Numbered from the stretch's first letter, positions 43,087-51,843 are shown. The stretch: 51,883 nucleotides of DNA from an uncultured Muribaculaceae bacterium (GCA_934555895.1 CAKTFH010000016.1:1-51883), one strand, 5' to 3'. Notes: generated by a model from the sequence alone, not told the origin. Program-made: numbers and translations.

Positions 43087-43902
43087 TTACCAGCAGATGC
43101 ACACCACACCCACTATCACGCAGTATATGGCGAACCATACCAGACGCCCTTTCGATACCAGCTCAATCATCCATTTGCATGCGAGGCATCCAACGATAAA
43201 CGACGCCATGAAGCCTATGGCCATAGGCAGGAAACCGACCGGACTGTCGGAACCGCCTTCGGTCATTATTTTCACTATATCGAGAAGGGCTTCTCCTAAA
43301 ATAGGTATTATCACCATAAAGAAGGAAAACTGTGCCACCTGGTCGCGCTTGTCGCCAAGGATGATACCTGTGGCGATGGTGGTGCCTGAGCGGCTGAGGC
43401 CGGGGAGCACTGCCACTGCTTGGCCGATGCCCATTACGAATGCATCGCTCCAGGAAATATTTCGGCCTGCATTGGCTCCGGTGCGGAAATCGCGATTGCG
43501 GAATACATGGGCAAAGGTGAGCAGAGCAGCTGTCACACACAGGCATATGCCAACGGTTAGGAGATTGCCGCCGAAAAATGCTTCGACATAGTCTTTGAAG
43601 CATAGTCCTACGATTGCTACAGGTATGCAGGAAAGCAGGATTTTTAGAACATAGGTGGTGTTCTCGTCGCGCTTGAGGGTGAAAAACGATGTGCACAGGG
43701 GCACGAAACGCTTGCGGAGCACAACTATAGTGCTCAATACCGTGGCCACATGCAGCACAAGGTCGAACTGCAGCGAGTCGGCACCGCTGAGGTTTATATG
43801 CAGTATCTTGCCGAAAATTTCAAGGTGTCCGCTTGAGCTGATGGGAAGATATTCTGCCAATCCCTGTATTATTCCCAGAATGAGTGCGTCAATCCATTCC
43901 AT
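43087..43902 (-). CDS. uppP: Undecaprenyl-diphosphatase
   Basis: The 271-residue membrane enzyme recycles the lipid carrier of peptidoglycan and glycan synthesis. It has the two signature regions: GLAEYLPISSSGHLEI near 15-30 and LPGLSRSGTTIATG near 166-179, and about eight hydrophobic helices. It is also called BacA and gives low-level bacitracin resistance. It lies between DUF3098 and truB with gaps of 10 and 46 bases. Confidence 0.95.
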   Translation of the reverse strand: MEWIDALILGIIQGLAEYLPISSSGHLEIFGKILHINLSGADSLQFDLVLHVATVLSTIVVLRKRFVPLCTSFFTLKRDENTTYVLKILLSCIPVAIVGLCFKDYVEAFFGGNLLTVGICLCVTAALLTFAHVFRNRDFRTGANAGRNISWSDAFVMGIGQAVAVLPGLSRSGTTIATGIILGDKRDQVAQFSFFMVIIPILGEALLDIVKIMTEGGSDSPVGFLPMAIGFMASFIVGCLACKWMIELVSKGRLVWFAIYCVIVGVVCICW

Positions 43903-43912
43903 TGTGCTTTAC

Positions 43913-44242
43913 TTATTTTTCTTCGGATGATGTTTTTGATTCTTTTTTAGAGTTCTCTTTTTTGCTGTCGGGCTTGATAATGATGCTTACGCCCATGGCT
44001 ACGAAGCCTATGAAAGCTATTGTCGGGCCGATGACGATGCGTCGTGTGCTGAAAATATCAGGATTGAATTCTTCAGTCGACGAGCCGCCGAGCATCAGCA
44101 GAAATCCTACCACAATCAGTGCGGCAGAGACAATCATCCATTTGAAGTTTTTCTTTCCAAGAGGAAATTGATTAGCAGTTTCTTTCTCGAGTCCCTCGGC
44201 CTTATTGGGAGTCGGGCGCCCGGTATTTTGTCTTGAGTTCAT
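43913..44242 (-). CDS. DUF3098 membrane protein
   Basis: The 109-residue protein has a polar N-terminus, a FPLGKKNFKWMIVSAALIVVG helix, the motif LMLGGSSTEEFNPDIFSTRR, a second helix (IGPTIAFIGFVAMGVSIII) and a highly charged tail. This is the DUF3098 family, found beside ftsX across Bacteroidota. Its constant place in the ftsX-uppP operon suggests a role in cell division or envelope growth, not shown experimentally to my knowledge. Confidence 0.88.
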   Translation of the reverse strand: MNSRQNTGRPTPNKAEGLEKETANQFPLGKKNFKWMIVSAALIVVGFLLMLGGSSTEEFNPDIFSTRRIVIGPTIAFIGFVAMGVSIIIKPDSKKENSKKESKTSSEEK

Positions 44243-44282
44243 AGTCTGATAGTTGATTGTTAAATCATGCTTGACTTCAATG

Positions 44283-45158
44283 TCAGTCGAACATCGCGTC
44301 GTAGTCTTTGCGCAGATAGCGGTTGGTTGCCAGAAGAGCGGCCAATGTGCAGATTATCATTCCGGCAACAATCATGCCAAGGCACAGCAACCCCACGGCA
44401 TCCCATGGCAGGAAAGCGGTTAGGAGCACCTCTTTAAGGCTTGCGGCCCATGCGGTGAATCCCACAAGTATGCCCGATGCAAGCACTCCGGATATCACTC
44501 CCTGGAGTAAGTTTATCTGCAGGAAAGGCCTGCGGATGAATGCGCCTGTGGCTCCAACCAGTTTCATTGTGTGAATGAGAAAACGACGTGAGTAGACGGT
44601 AAGACGCACCGTGTTGTTAATCAGCACGAATGAAATCAACAGCAGCGCCGCAGCAATAATTATTAATATTAGATTGAGAAGCCGTGCGTTGCGGTCGAGA
44701 TTGTCTATCATCTCAGTGTTGGCTGTAGCCTCGTCAACTTCCGGCATTGCGTTCCACTGTGCGGTGATGGCTGTGATGCTGTCGGCGTTAGCGTATTCTT
44801 CTTTAACTCTCACCTCAAGCATCGGGGCGTATGGGTTCACTCCCAACAATTCCACAAGGTCGTTGCCTTCGCCCTGAGTCTCTTCGGCAAGTACTTCTTC
44901 CGAAGACAGATAGTTATATTCCGAAATATAGGGAGCCTGGTTGGCCAGAGTACGCAGAGATTCTATGCCTTCTGAACTGATACTGTCGGCGAGAACCACG
45001 GTGAATCCCATTTTCTCTTTCACCTGACGGCTTATGCCGTGAAATGTTATGTTGATGGCGCCCACCAGCCCCAGAATGAACAGCACGAGCGTCACACTGA
45101 TGGTGGATGTCACATAATCGCTCCATCCAGCAAGGCGGTTCCTTTGTTTATTTTTCAT
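44283..45158 (-). CDS. ftsX: Cell-division permease-like protein FtsX
   Basis: The 291-residue protein has four membrane helices: one near residue 20-40 (TLVLFILGLVGAINITFHG includes it), a large periplasmic domain (about 45-165), and three more helices after residue 165 with the FILHTMKLVGATGAFIRRPF-like loop typical of FtsX. With FtsE it controls peptidoglycan hydrolases at the septum. FtsE is not adjacent, as is usual in Bacteroidota. It begins the operon ftsX-DUF3098-uppP-truB-queA-DUF2148. Confidence 0.92.
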   Translation of the reverse strand: MKNKQRNRLAGWSDYVTSTISVTLVLFILGLVGAINITFHGISRQVKEKMGFTVVLADSISSEGIESLRTLANQAPYISEYNYLSSEEVLAEETQGEGNDLVELLGVNPYAPMLEVRVKEEYANADSITAITAQWNAMPEVDEATANTEMIDNLDRNARLLNLILIIIAAALLLISFVLINNTVRLTVYSRRFLIHTMKLVGATGAFIRRPFLQINLLQGVISGVLASGILVGFTAWAASLKEVLLTAFLPWDAVGLLCLGMIVAGMIICTLAALLATNRYLRKDYDAMFD

Positions 45159-45280
45159 GAAAGAAATTGTACTCTAATTATTTTAACGGCCTTGAAATGT
45201 GTTGGAAGGCATTGGATGCCTAGATGAACTGCAGGCCGAAGCGGGATGTGTCGCCGGGACATATCTCACCAATTTGGATG

Positions 45281-45288
45281 CAAAATTA
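45281..45288 (-). promoter_or_regulatory. -7 element for the ftsX operon
   Basis: Minus-strand TAATTTTG matches TAnnTTTG exactly, about 115 bases before the ftsX start. Confidence 0.55.
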
Positions 45289-45399
45289 CGAAACCGCACA
45301 CCCCGATGTCAAGTTTTTTAACAATAATTAGCGTGGTGAGGAAAAAATCCGTTGCACGGCATGCACGGCGTTTTGACACATCGTTACGCATGTGGGTTG

Positions 45400-46725
45400 T
45401 TACACCAACTCGCAAAGCAAGGTTGCAGACGAGCTTCCTGTCACACGCACCCTTATTGTGTCGCCTGCCTTAAAGTCACCGGAGGGAAACACTGCGGCCT
45501 TGTTCTGCTGTGTGCGGCCCATCCACTGGTCGGCGCTGCGTTTTGAGCGGCCTTCCACAAGCACTTCAAATTCCTTGCCTTCATCTTTACGGTTTGAAGC
45601 TGCCGAGAGCTCGTTTTGCAAGGCTATCATGCGGTTGAGGCGGTCGATTTTCACATCTTCCGGCACATTATCGGGCATAGTGCGGGCAGCAAGGGTGCCC
45701 GGGCGTTCTGAATATTTGAACATGAATGCCGAGTCGAATGCCGCTTCGCGCATAAGGCTGAGGGTCTGCTGGAAATCTTCCTCTGTCTCGTTGTGAAAGC
45801 CGGTGAAAAGGTCGGTGGAGATGCCGCAGTCTGGTATGCGGCGGCGTATGGCGGTAATGCGGTCGAGATACCATTCGCGGGTATATTTCCTGTTCATGGT
45901 CTTGAGCACACTGTTGCTGCCGCTTTGCACAGGCAGATGAATGTGGTTGCATATGTTGGAATGCGAGGCAATCACATCAATCGTGGCGTCGCTCATGTCT
46001 TTCGGGTGAGAAGTGGTGAATCGCACACGCATCTCTGGAGCTGACTCGGCCACGGCGGCAAGGAGAGCCGGGAAATCAGTCACGGTGCCGTCAGGCGCTT
46101 CATAGCGGTAACTGTTTACATTTTGTCCTAATAGGGTGACTTCCTTGAATCCTTTCTCGCAAAGGTCTGCTACCTCACGCAATATGCTGTCGAGCTCGCG
46201 GCTGCGTTCGCGTCCGCGGGTATAAGGCACGATGCAGTATGAGCAGAAGTTGTTGCATCCGCGCATTATGCTCACAAACCCGCTTACCCGGTTGCCGGAC
46301 AGCCGTCGCGGTATCACATTGCGATAAGTCTCGGTAGTGCTGAGATTCACATTTATGGCTTTTTGACCGGCTTCGACCGCAGACACGAGATCCGGCAAAT
46401 CGAGATAGGCGTCGGGACCGGCCACTAGGTCTACGCCATGTTCAGCTATCAGGGTGTCTTTCACCCTTTCGGCCATACATCCGATTACACCTATTATTTT
46501 GAGTTGCGAGCCTTTGCGGCGGCGCAGTGCATTGAGGGCCTGAAGGCGCGAAAAAATTTTCTGTTCGGCATTGTCGCGTATCGAGCAGGTGTTGAGCAAA
46601 GCGGCATCGGCCTCGTCTATATTTTCTGTGGGTTCATAGCCCGCTATGCCCATTACCGATGCAACCACTTCGCTATCAGCTACGTTCATCTGGCATCCAT
46701 AGGTCTCGATATATAGTTTCTTCAT
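45400..46725 (-). CDS. miaB: tRNA-2-methylthio-N6-dimethylallyladenosine synthase
   Basis: The 441-residue radical SAM enzyme adds the methylthio group to i6A37 of tRNA. The N-terminal UPF0004 domain has YIETYGCQMNVADSE and LNTCSIRDNAEQK with cluster cysteines, the radical SAM motif is MRGCNNFCSYCIVPYTRG (CxxxCxxC), and a TRAM domain (GKEFEVLVEGRSKRS) ends the chain. The long NTCSIRD start and QSGS motif (LPVQSGSN) agree with MiaB rather than MtaB or RimO. Confidence 0.95.
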   Translation of the reverse strand: MKKLYIETYGCQMNVADSEVVASVMGIAGYEPTENIDEADAALLNTCSIRDNAEQKIFSRLQALNALRRRKGSQLKIIGVIGCMAERVKDTLIAEHGVDLVAGPDAYLDLPDLVSAVEAGQKAINVNLSTTETYRNVIPRRLSGNRVSGFVSIMRGCNNFCSYCIVPYTRGRERSRELDSILREVADLCEKGFKEVTLLGQNVNSYRYEAPDGTVTDFPALLAAVAESAPEMRVRFTTSHPKDMSDATIDVIASHSNICNHIHLPVQSGSNSVLKTMNRKYTREWYLDRITAIRRRIPDCGISTDLFTGFHNETEEDFQQTLSLMREAAFDSAFMFKYSERPGTLAARTMPDNVPEDVKIDRLNRMIALQNELSAASNRKDEGKEFEVLVEGRSKRSADQWMGRTQQNKAAVFPSGDFKAGDTIRVRVTGSSSATLLCELV

Positions 46726-46818
46726 CTTTCAGTTGGTTTTAGCCTGGAAACATGCTGTGTGGCATAAAAATCATCATGTGAAAATTTGCCCATTGAGCAC
46801 AAAATCCCTAATTTTGTG

Positions 46819-46850
46819 CAAAATTACGAAAATGAGCCCTCACAGACAAA
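46819..46850 (-). promoter_or_regulatory. Promoter of miaB
   Basis: On the minus strand TTTG (46850-46847) and TAATTTTG (46826-46819) are 20 bases apart, giving a leader of about 87 bases. Confidence 0.7.
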
Positions 46851-46929
46851 ACTGAGAGCGCTTTTTTAGGTGCTTCCAGTAATTATTAGGCCACTCATCT
46901 TCCCAATTATATTACCTTAGATATTACTC

Positions 46930-48423
46930 ATGGCTTACAACTTCATTACCGCCCGGGAAGCTGCCGAGATGATCAACCATGGCGACACCATAGGTCTCTC
47001 TGGATTCACCGCTCCCGGTGTGCCGAAATCCATCCCTGAGGAAATCGCCCACAAGGCAGCCCGCGAGCACGAACAGGGCAGGGATTTCAAAGTGAACATC
47101 TTCACCGGAGCTTCCACAAGTCCTCATGTCGACGGCATCCTTGCCAACAACAATGCCATCAACATGCGCGCTCCTTACCAGAACACTCCCGACCTTCGCA
47201 AACGCATCAACGCGCACGATACACATTATTTCGACCGTCACCTTTCGGAGATGGCTCAGGAAACCCGCTACGGCTTTTACGGCGACACCGATGTGGCAAT
47301 CATCGAGGCTGCCGCTATCTCGGAAGACGGAGAGGTGCTCCTCGGTTGTGGTCTGGGCAATATCCCCACCTACGCGCCACGCGCCAAACATATCTTTATT
47401 GAGCTCAACGAGGCGCTCCCTCAGTCGCTTCTGGGCATGCACGACATCTATCTACCGGCTGATCCGCCTTATCGCCGCGAGATTCCTATCTTTACCCCAA
47501 GTGACCGCATCGGCCGTCCCACACTTAAAATCGACCCGTCGAAGGTACGCGGAATTGTGCGCACAAATATGCTCGACGGTGTGAAGCCTTTCACAAAGCC
47601 CGATGCTGTTTCGGAAAAGATTGGTTCAAATGTTGTCGATTTCCTAGTGTCGGAATACCGCAAAGGCCGTATTCCTAAGGAATTCCTGCCGCTCCAGAGC
47701 GGTGTGGGCAATGTGGCAAACGCAGTGCTGCATTATCTCTGCATGGATAAGGAGCTCCCAGCATTCTCGATGTACACTGAAGTCGTGCAGGACTCCGTGC
47801 TCGAACTGCTTCGCGCAGGCAAATGCAAGTTCGCTTCCACATGCTCGATGACATTCTCAGATGAAGTGGAGACACAGCTGTTCGCCGACCTCGATTTCTT
47901 CCATGACAAGATTCTGATGCGCCCGGCCGAAATCTCTAACAATCCGGAGGTAATCCGTCGACTTGGTGTCATTGCCATGAACACGGCCCTCGAGGCAGAC
48001 ATATTCGGTGCAGTCAACTCAACTCATGTGCTCGGCACACGCATGATGAACGGTATCGGCGGTTCGGGCGACTTCACCCGCAATGCCTACATTTCGATAT
48101 TCTCATGTCCCTCGGTGACAAAAGAGGGGCTTATAAGCAACATCGTACCTATGGTGTCGCATGCTGACCACAGCGAGCATTCGGTGGATATCCTCATCAC
48201 CGACCAGGGTATTGCCGACCTCCGCGCCAAGGATCCCCTGCAGCGTGCACACGAGATTATCGAACATTGCGCTCATCCCGACTATCGTCCGTTGCTGCGT
48301 GATTTCCTCAGACTATCGAAAGGTGGCCAGACACCGACAACGCTGAATGCCGCTTACGCATTCCACACCGCGTTCTCCGAGACAGGAGACATGCGCAATG
48401 TGGATTTCTCTAAGATGGCCTGA
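46930..48423 (+). CDS. Succinyl-CoA:acetate CoA-transferase family
   Basis: The 497-residue enzyme is of the acetyl-CoA hydrolase/CoA-transferase family. The catalytic Glu is Glu284 in SMYTEVVQDSVLELL. Other family marks are GLSGFTAPGVPKSIP at the N-terminus, NIFTGAS, and NGIGGSGDFTRNAY near residue 375-388. It likely moves CoA between succinate or propionate and acetate and so links succinate/propionate fermentation to ATP yield. True hydrolase activity is less likely but not excluded. Single gene. Confidence 0.88.
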   Translation: MAYNFITAREAAEMINHGDTIGLSGFTAPGVPKSIPEEIAHKAAREHEQGRDFKVNIFTGASTSPHVDGILANNNAINMRAPYQNTPDLRKRINAHDTHYFDRHLSEMAQETRYGFYGDTDVAIIEAAAISEDGEVLLGCGLGNIPTYAPRAKHIFIELNEALPQSLLGMHDIYLPADPPYRREIPIFTPSDRIGRPTLKIDPSKVRGIVRTNMLDGVKPFTKPDAVSEKIGSNVVDFLVSEYRKGRIPKEFLPLQSGVGNVANAVLHYLCMDKELPAFSMYTEVVQDSVLELLRAGKCKFASTCSMTFSDEVETQLFADLDFFHDKILMRPAEISNNPEVIRRLGVIAMNTALEADIFGAVNSTHVLGTRMMNGIGGSGDFTRNAYISIFSCPSVTKEGLISNIVPMVSHADHSEHSVDILITDQGIADLRAKDPLQRAHEIIEHCAHPDYRPLLRDFLRLSKGGQTPTTLNAAYAFHTAFSETGDMRNVDFSKMA

Positions 48424-48484
48424 ACCTGACCGGAAAGTCCGTTCCACATATTCTGACATCACTCCAATCTTAACTTACTAATAC

Positions 48485-48529
48485 CACGAAGGCGTGCCGC
48501 GACAGTTCATGTCACCGCACGCCTTCGTG
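48485..48529. terminator. Long hairpin between CoA-transferase and BASS gene
   Basis: CACGAAGGCGTGC (48485-48497) and GCACGCCTTCGTG (48517-48529) form a perfect 13-bp stem; the 19-base loop holds a second short stem GACA/TGTC. No T-run follows on either strand. It lies 25 bases before the next start codon, so it may be a terminator, an RNA-stability stem, or part of the next gene's leader. Confidence 0.6.
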
Positions 48530-48554
48530 TGCAAATCAAAAGTAATAACGCTAA

Positions 48555-49526
48555 ATGAACTTTTCATCTATTCGCCGGCGTCTCAAACCCTGGATGCTTC
48601 CCATAGCGATGTTTATGGGCATCCTGCTCCATAATTATATCGGTTATGTGGCATTCCTTTCGAAATATATCATTTTCGTGATGCTTCTCATCACATATTG
48701 CCGTCTTAAGCTGTCTGATTTTCATATCGGAGGATATATCGGGTGGCTGTTGGTGGCGCAGGTAGGGGGTGCTGTGGCCGTATATTTGTTGTTGAGGCCG
48801 TTAAATGAGCTTGTGGCACAGGGAGCATTCATATGTATATTTTGTCCGACAGCTACGGCCGCTCCGGTTATTACTGGGATGCTCGGAGGTTCGGTGCCGC
48901 GTGTGGCTACTTACTCTTTGTTCAGTAATCTTGCCGTAGCTCTTCTTGGTCCTTTTTTGCTGTCATGGATGGCAAGCGCGGATGTGATGGCCGGATATTT
49001 CACCGCCACGGTTGCGGCAGATGCTGCACTCGTGGCACCGGTTCCGTTTGGTGAGTCGTTTCGCCACATAGCGGCGACAGTCTCTCCCGTTATACTCGGA
49101 CCGCTTGCCATAGCACTGCTGATGGAACGGTTTGCTCCAAAAGCACACGATGCGCTGGCACATCATCAGGGACTATCATTCTATATCTGGGCTTTCGCAT
49201 TGATTATAGTTGTGGGGAATTCCGTTAGCTTCATGCTGCGTGAGCCGACATCTATGATTCCCACCATTCTGGTGCTTGCCATTGTGTCGGCTGTGACATG
49301 CGTGGCACAGTTTACAGTCGGCAGAGCGATAGGTGCCCGCTATAACGACCGTGTTTCGGGTGCGCAGAGTCTTGGTCAGAAAAATACCGTGCTTGCCATC
49401 TGGCTCGCTCTAAGTTATCTTAATCCTGTAGTATCGATAGCTCCGGCGGCATATGTGGCTTGGCACAATACCGTAAATTCATATCAGATATATCTTCACG
49501 AGAGGCATTCGGGCAAAGGAGCCTGA
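48555..49526 (+). CDS. Bile acid:sodium symporter (BASS)-family transporter
   Basis: The 323-residue protein has eight to ten hydrophobic helices. It shows FCPTATAAPVITGMLGGSV near residue 95-113 and GAQSLGQKNTVLAIWLALSYLNP split over about 272-294, the second crossing-helix motif of this superfamily. Homologues carry organic anions with sodium; substrates in Bacteroidota are mostly unknown and need not be bile acids. It follows the CoA-transferase by about 130 bases, separated by a strong hairpin. Confidence 0.78.
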   Translation: MNFSSIRRRLKPWMLPIAMFMGILLHNYIGYVAFLSKYIIFVMLLITYCRLKLSDFHIGGYIGWLLVAQVGGAVAVYLLLRPLNELVAQGAFICIFCPTATAAPVITGMLGGSVPRVATYSLFSNLAVALLGPFLLSWMASADVMAGYFTATVAADAALVAPVPFGESFRHIAATVSPVILGPLAIALLMERFAPKAHDALAHHQGLSFYIWAFALIIVVGNSVSFMLREPTSMIPTILVLAIVSAVTCVAQFTVGRAIGARYNDRVSGAQSLGQKNTVLAIWLALSYLNPVVSIAPAAYVAWHNTVNSYQIYLHERHSGKGA

Positions 49527-49621
49527 TTTTGTTAACTTTTGCTGTGCAGAGGTGTTATAAATTAAAGGGCTAAATATTTAAGCCTGTAAGTCGCGTTTTA
49601 ACTGCTTTTTGTAATAGCCTT

Positions 49622-50305
49622 ATGGACAGCATGTATGATAAGTTGATGCGTCTTCCGCTGTTTGCGGGGGCGTCGCACAAGAGCCTCTCCGACATCGTAG
49701 GCAAGTATAAGTTTAATTTCCTGAAATATTCTCCTGGCGATGTGATAGTGTCGGCCGGTGAAGTGTGCACACATCTGATGTGCATCATAAACGGGTCTGT
49801 GAATTTTTCGGTAGTAAACGATACTAAGCGCTTTAAAGTGAGCCAGACTTTAGTGTCGCCCGATGTTATTGCCCCGGATTTCTTTTTTGGCCGTGTGACA
49901 CGTTATCCGGGACAGGCAGATGCTATTACCGAGACTGGAGTGCTTCAGATTGAAAAAAACGATTATCTCAATATCATAGCCGGTAATTCGGTGTTTCTGT
50001 TCAATTATTTGAATATACTATCTATGAACGCTCAGCTTGCTGCTCAGGGGGTATTGGCTCTCACGGGAGGTTCGCTTGAGAAGCGCATTTGCTATTGGAT
50101 AGTAGCGCTTACCCAAAATAATGGCCGAGATATCACCCTCGAGTGTCGTCATAAGGATATGTACACTGTATTTGGGGTGCAGAGGCAAAGTCTTCTTGCC
50201 GCTCTTGACAATCTTGCTTCGCAGGGTATCATCACTTATAATCAGACGGCGATCCACGCTACCGACAGGCGCACTCTTCTGGCTTTTCTTGATGAAAACA
50301 GATGA
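49622..50305 (+). CDS. Crp/Fnr-family transcription regulator
   Basis: The 227-residue protein has an N-terminal cyclic-nucleotide-binding-like barrel (FLKYSPGDVIVSAGEVCTHLMCIINGSV split over about 36-63) and a C-terminal winged helix near residues 170-205 (LECRHKDMYTVFGVQRQSLLAAL). No Cys set for an Fnr-type Fe-S cluster is seen. The effector and targets are unknown. The gene stands alone; the large gap behind it holds the candidate ncRNA. Confidence 0.85.
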   Translation: MDSMYDKLMRLPLFAGASHKSLSDIVGKYKFNFLKYSPGDVIVSAGEVCTHLMCIINGSVNFSVVNDTKRFKVSQTLVSPDVIAPDFFFGRVTRYPGQADAITETGVLQIEKNDYLNIIAGNSVFLFNYLNILSMNAQLAAQGVLALTGGSLEKRICYWIVALTQNNGRDITLECRHKDMYTVFGVQRQSLLAALDNLASQGIITYNQTAIHATDRRTLLAFLDENR

Positions 50306-50454
50306 CATGCAACGCGATTTTATCAATATTCTGTCATAATACTGTCTATATTCATGTTTGCTAAAATGCATGTTAATAGGTTGAAATGTAAGTTTATACG
50401 TAATTTTAAGCCCTATATTTATTTATATATGCACCATATTGAACTCTCATGCTA

Positions 50455-50485
50455 TTGACAAGTGGTATGTCTTGAATTAATTTTG
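50455..50485 (+). promoter_or_regulatory. Strong promoter in the gene-free stretch
   Basis: TTG at 50455-50457 and TAATTTTG at 50478-50485 are separated by 20 bases, as good a match to the Bacteroidota consensus as the tRNA promoters here. No gene starts within 500 bases downstream. Transcription would begin near 50491. Confidence 0.7.
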
Positions 50486-50528
50486 CATTGCGGCAATTGA
50501 AAAATTAGAGTATAAGTTCAATTGCCGG

Positions 50529-50554
50529 GATTAAAGGCAAGGATTAAAGGCAAA
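50529..50554 (+). repeat. Tandem 13-bp repeat
   Basis: GGATTAAAGGCAA occurs twice without a gap (50529-50541 and 50542-50554), inside the candidate ncRNA just after its 5' hairpin. Confidence 0.85.
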
Positions 50555-50775
50555 AAGATTTGTATGATTTTAATTGAACACACCGTGGTTTTATCGGATG
50601 TTCACACCCACTGGAAATGAGAAGCGGCTTGTTTTGGCCCGGTTTCTCAGACATTCATTAAAAAAAGAAAAAAGATTCATGAACATGAAACTTGGATGAA
50701 ATTGAAAAGGATTTAGATAATTCGTGTTTATGTTAGGTTTGCTTGCATTGCTTTTTTTAACAGGCATGCAAAAAT

Positions 50776-50811
50776 CGGGAGCCCTTCGTGATGGAGAAGC
50801 TCCCGTTTTTT
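50776..50811 (+). terminator. Intrinsic terminator of the candidate ncRNA
   Basis: CGGGAGC (50776-50782) and GCTCCCG (50799-50805) pair, extended by flanking A/T pairs, and are followed by six T (50806-50811). No protein gene ends upstream of it nearer than the regulator at 50305. Confidence 0.88.
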
Positions 50812-51032
50812 ACTCTATAATGCCGTCTGGTGTTTTCAGCGGCCTCTTTAACAATGCCGGATTGAACCAATAATTCCGTATCCGCGTTATTTAAGCAAAG
50901 TGAGTGCTCCGAGGGGCGGCATAATCTGAAAGATAAAAATATGATTAGTGTCAGATGAGTGACTCCCCCACGCTTTCACTATTTCATGAGAGTTATACTA
51001 TATACTATTTGTAAACTAAATTCTGTATTGAG

Positions 51033-51818
51033 ATGAAAAGAAATGTGTTATTAGTCATGGCCGCTTTTGGCATTGGTCTGACAGTCACGCAATCAGCCAA
51101 CGCTCAGGACGCAGTAATGGTAGAAGAAGAGTCTATAACTGTGGCCGATGCTGTTGACTGCAAGACAAATTATTATGTGAACCGTGGCGACAACTGGTTC
51201 ATACAGCTCGGCGCCGGCATTGATGTTCCGATGCTTGAGAACAAGCTTGATAACGGCAAAGCCAAGCGTCATATAACCGCTGCCTATAACCTTGGTGCAG
51301 GCCGTTGGTTCTCGCCTTATCTGGGCTTCCGCTTCAGTGCCTACTATGGCGCAATGCATTGGGACAACGATGTATATTGCAAAGCCCAGTATGCAAATCT
51401 CAACTTCGATTTCATGTGGGATATGTGTAACTCGCTCGGAGGTGTCAATGCATCACGTCCTGTAAGTGTGATCCCGTTCGTGGGTATCGGCGGTACATAT
51501 ACTTGGGATTATTCAGGTAATACCTCCAATATCGTGCGGAAAAATGGTGCTCTACGCAAAACCTCATGGACTCTCCCGGTTTCGGCAGGCATCCAGCTCC
51601 GTTTCCGTCTATGCCGTTATGTTGATTTCTTCGCTGAAGTTCGTGGCAGCTTCTATGGCGACAATTTCAACAATTATGCATATGACAAGCCTATCGACAT
51701 CAACATCCAGACCACCGGTGGTTTCTCGTTCAATCTCGGTGGAGTGAACTATCAGGCATACAATGCATGCAAGGATATGGCTTACATCAACTCGCTGAAC
51801 GGTCAGGTTAATCTATAA
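51033..51818 (+). CDS. Barrel-only OmpA-like outer-membrane protein
   Basis: The 261-residue protein has a signal peptide (MKRNVLLVMAAFGIGLTVTQ, cleaved after ANA) and an eight-strand-type barrel with phrases such as WFIQLGAGIDVPM, SPYLGFRFSAYYGAMHW, IPFVGIGGTYTW and VDFFAEVRGSFYGD. It ends at AYINSLNGQVNL, the place where full-length Bacteroidales OmpA proteins continue into a linker and peptidoglycan-binding domain. A terminator follows at once, so the short form is real in this sequence. It would be an outer-membrane protein without a cell-wall anchor. Confidence 0.78.
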   Translation: MKRNVLLVMAAFGIGLTVTQSANAQDAVMVEEESITVADAVDCKTNYYVNRGDNWFIQLGAGIDVPMLENKLDNGKAKRHITAAYNLGAGRWFSPYLGFRFSAYYGAMHWDNDVYCKAQYANLNFDFMWDMCNSLGGVNASRPVSVIPFVGIGGTYTWDYSGNTSNIVRKNGALRKTSWTLPVSAGIQLRFRLCRYVDFFAEVRGSFYGDNFNNYAYDKPIDINIQTTGGFSFNLGGVNYQAYNACKDMAYINSLNGQVNL

Positions 51819-51843
51819 AATCCCATAAAACGACGTAATATCT

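Larger units (their letters stand above)
50491..50811 (+). ncRNA. Candidate ~320-nt non-coding RNA
   Basis: The 50306-51032 stretch has no recognisable protein gene. A strong promoter points to a start near 50491 and an intrinsic terminator ends at 50811. The transcript would begin with a perfect 11-bp hairpin (CGGCAATTGAA 50492-50502 with TTCAATTGCCG 50518-50528), then a tandem 13-base repeat, and further imperfect stems (e.g. GAGAAGCGGC near 50620 with GCCCGGTTTCTC near 50637). The longest plus-strand reading frame I see starts at 50565 and has 18 codons. It does not show RNase P, SRP or tmRNA signatures; 6S RNA cannot be excluded. Confidence 0.5.

Noticed and set aside
46924..47442. 172-codon minus-strand frame opposite the CoA-transferase
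   Set aside because: Shadow of a conserved gene; no promoter or motif of its own.
50491..50811. RNase P RNA, SRP RNA or tmRNA as identity of the candidate ncRNA
   Set aside because: The GAGGAAAGTCC-type P4 core, the SRP tetraloop domain and a tRNA-like end are all absent.
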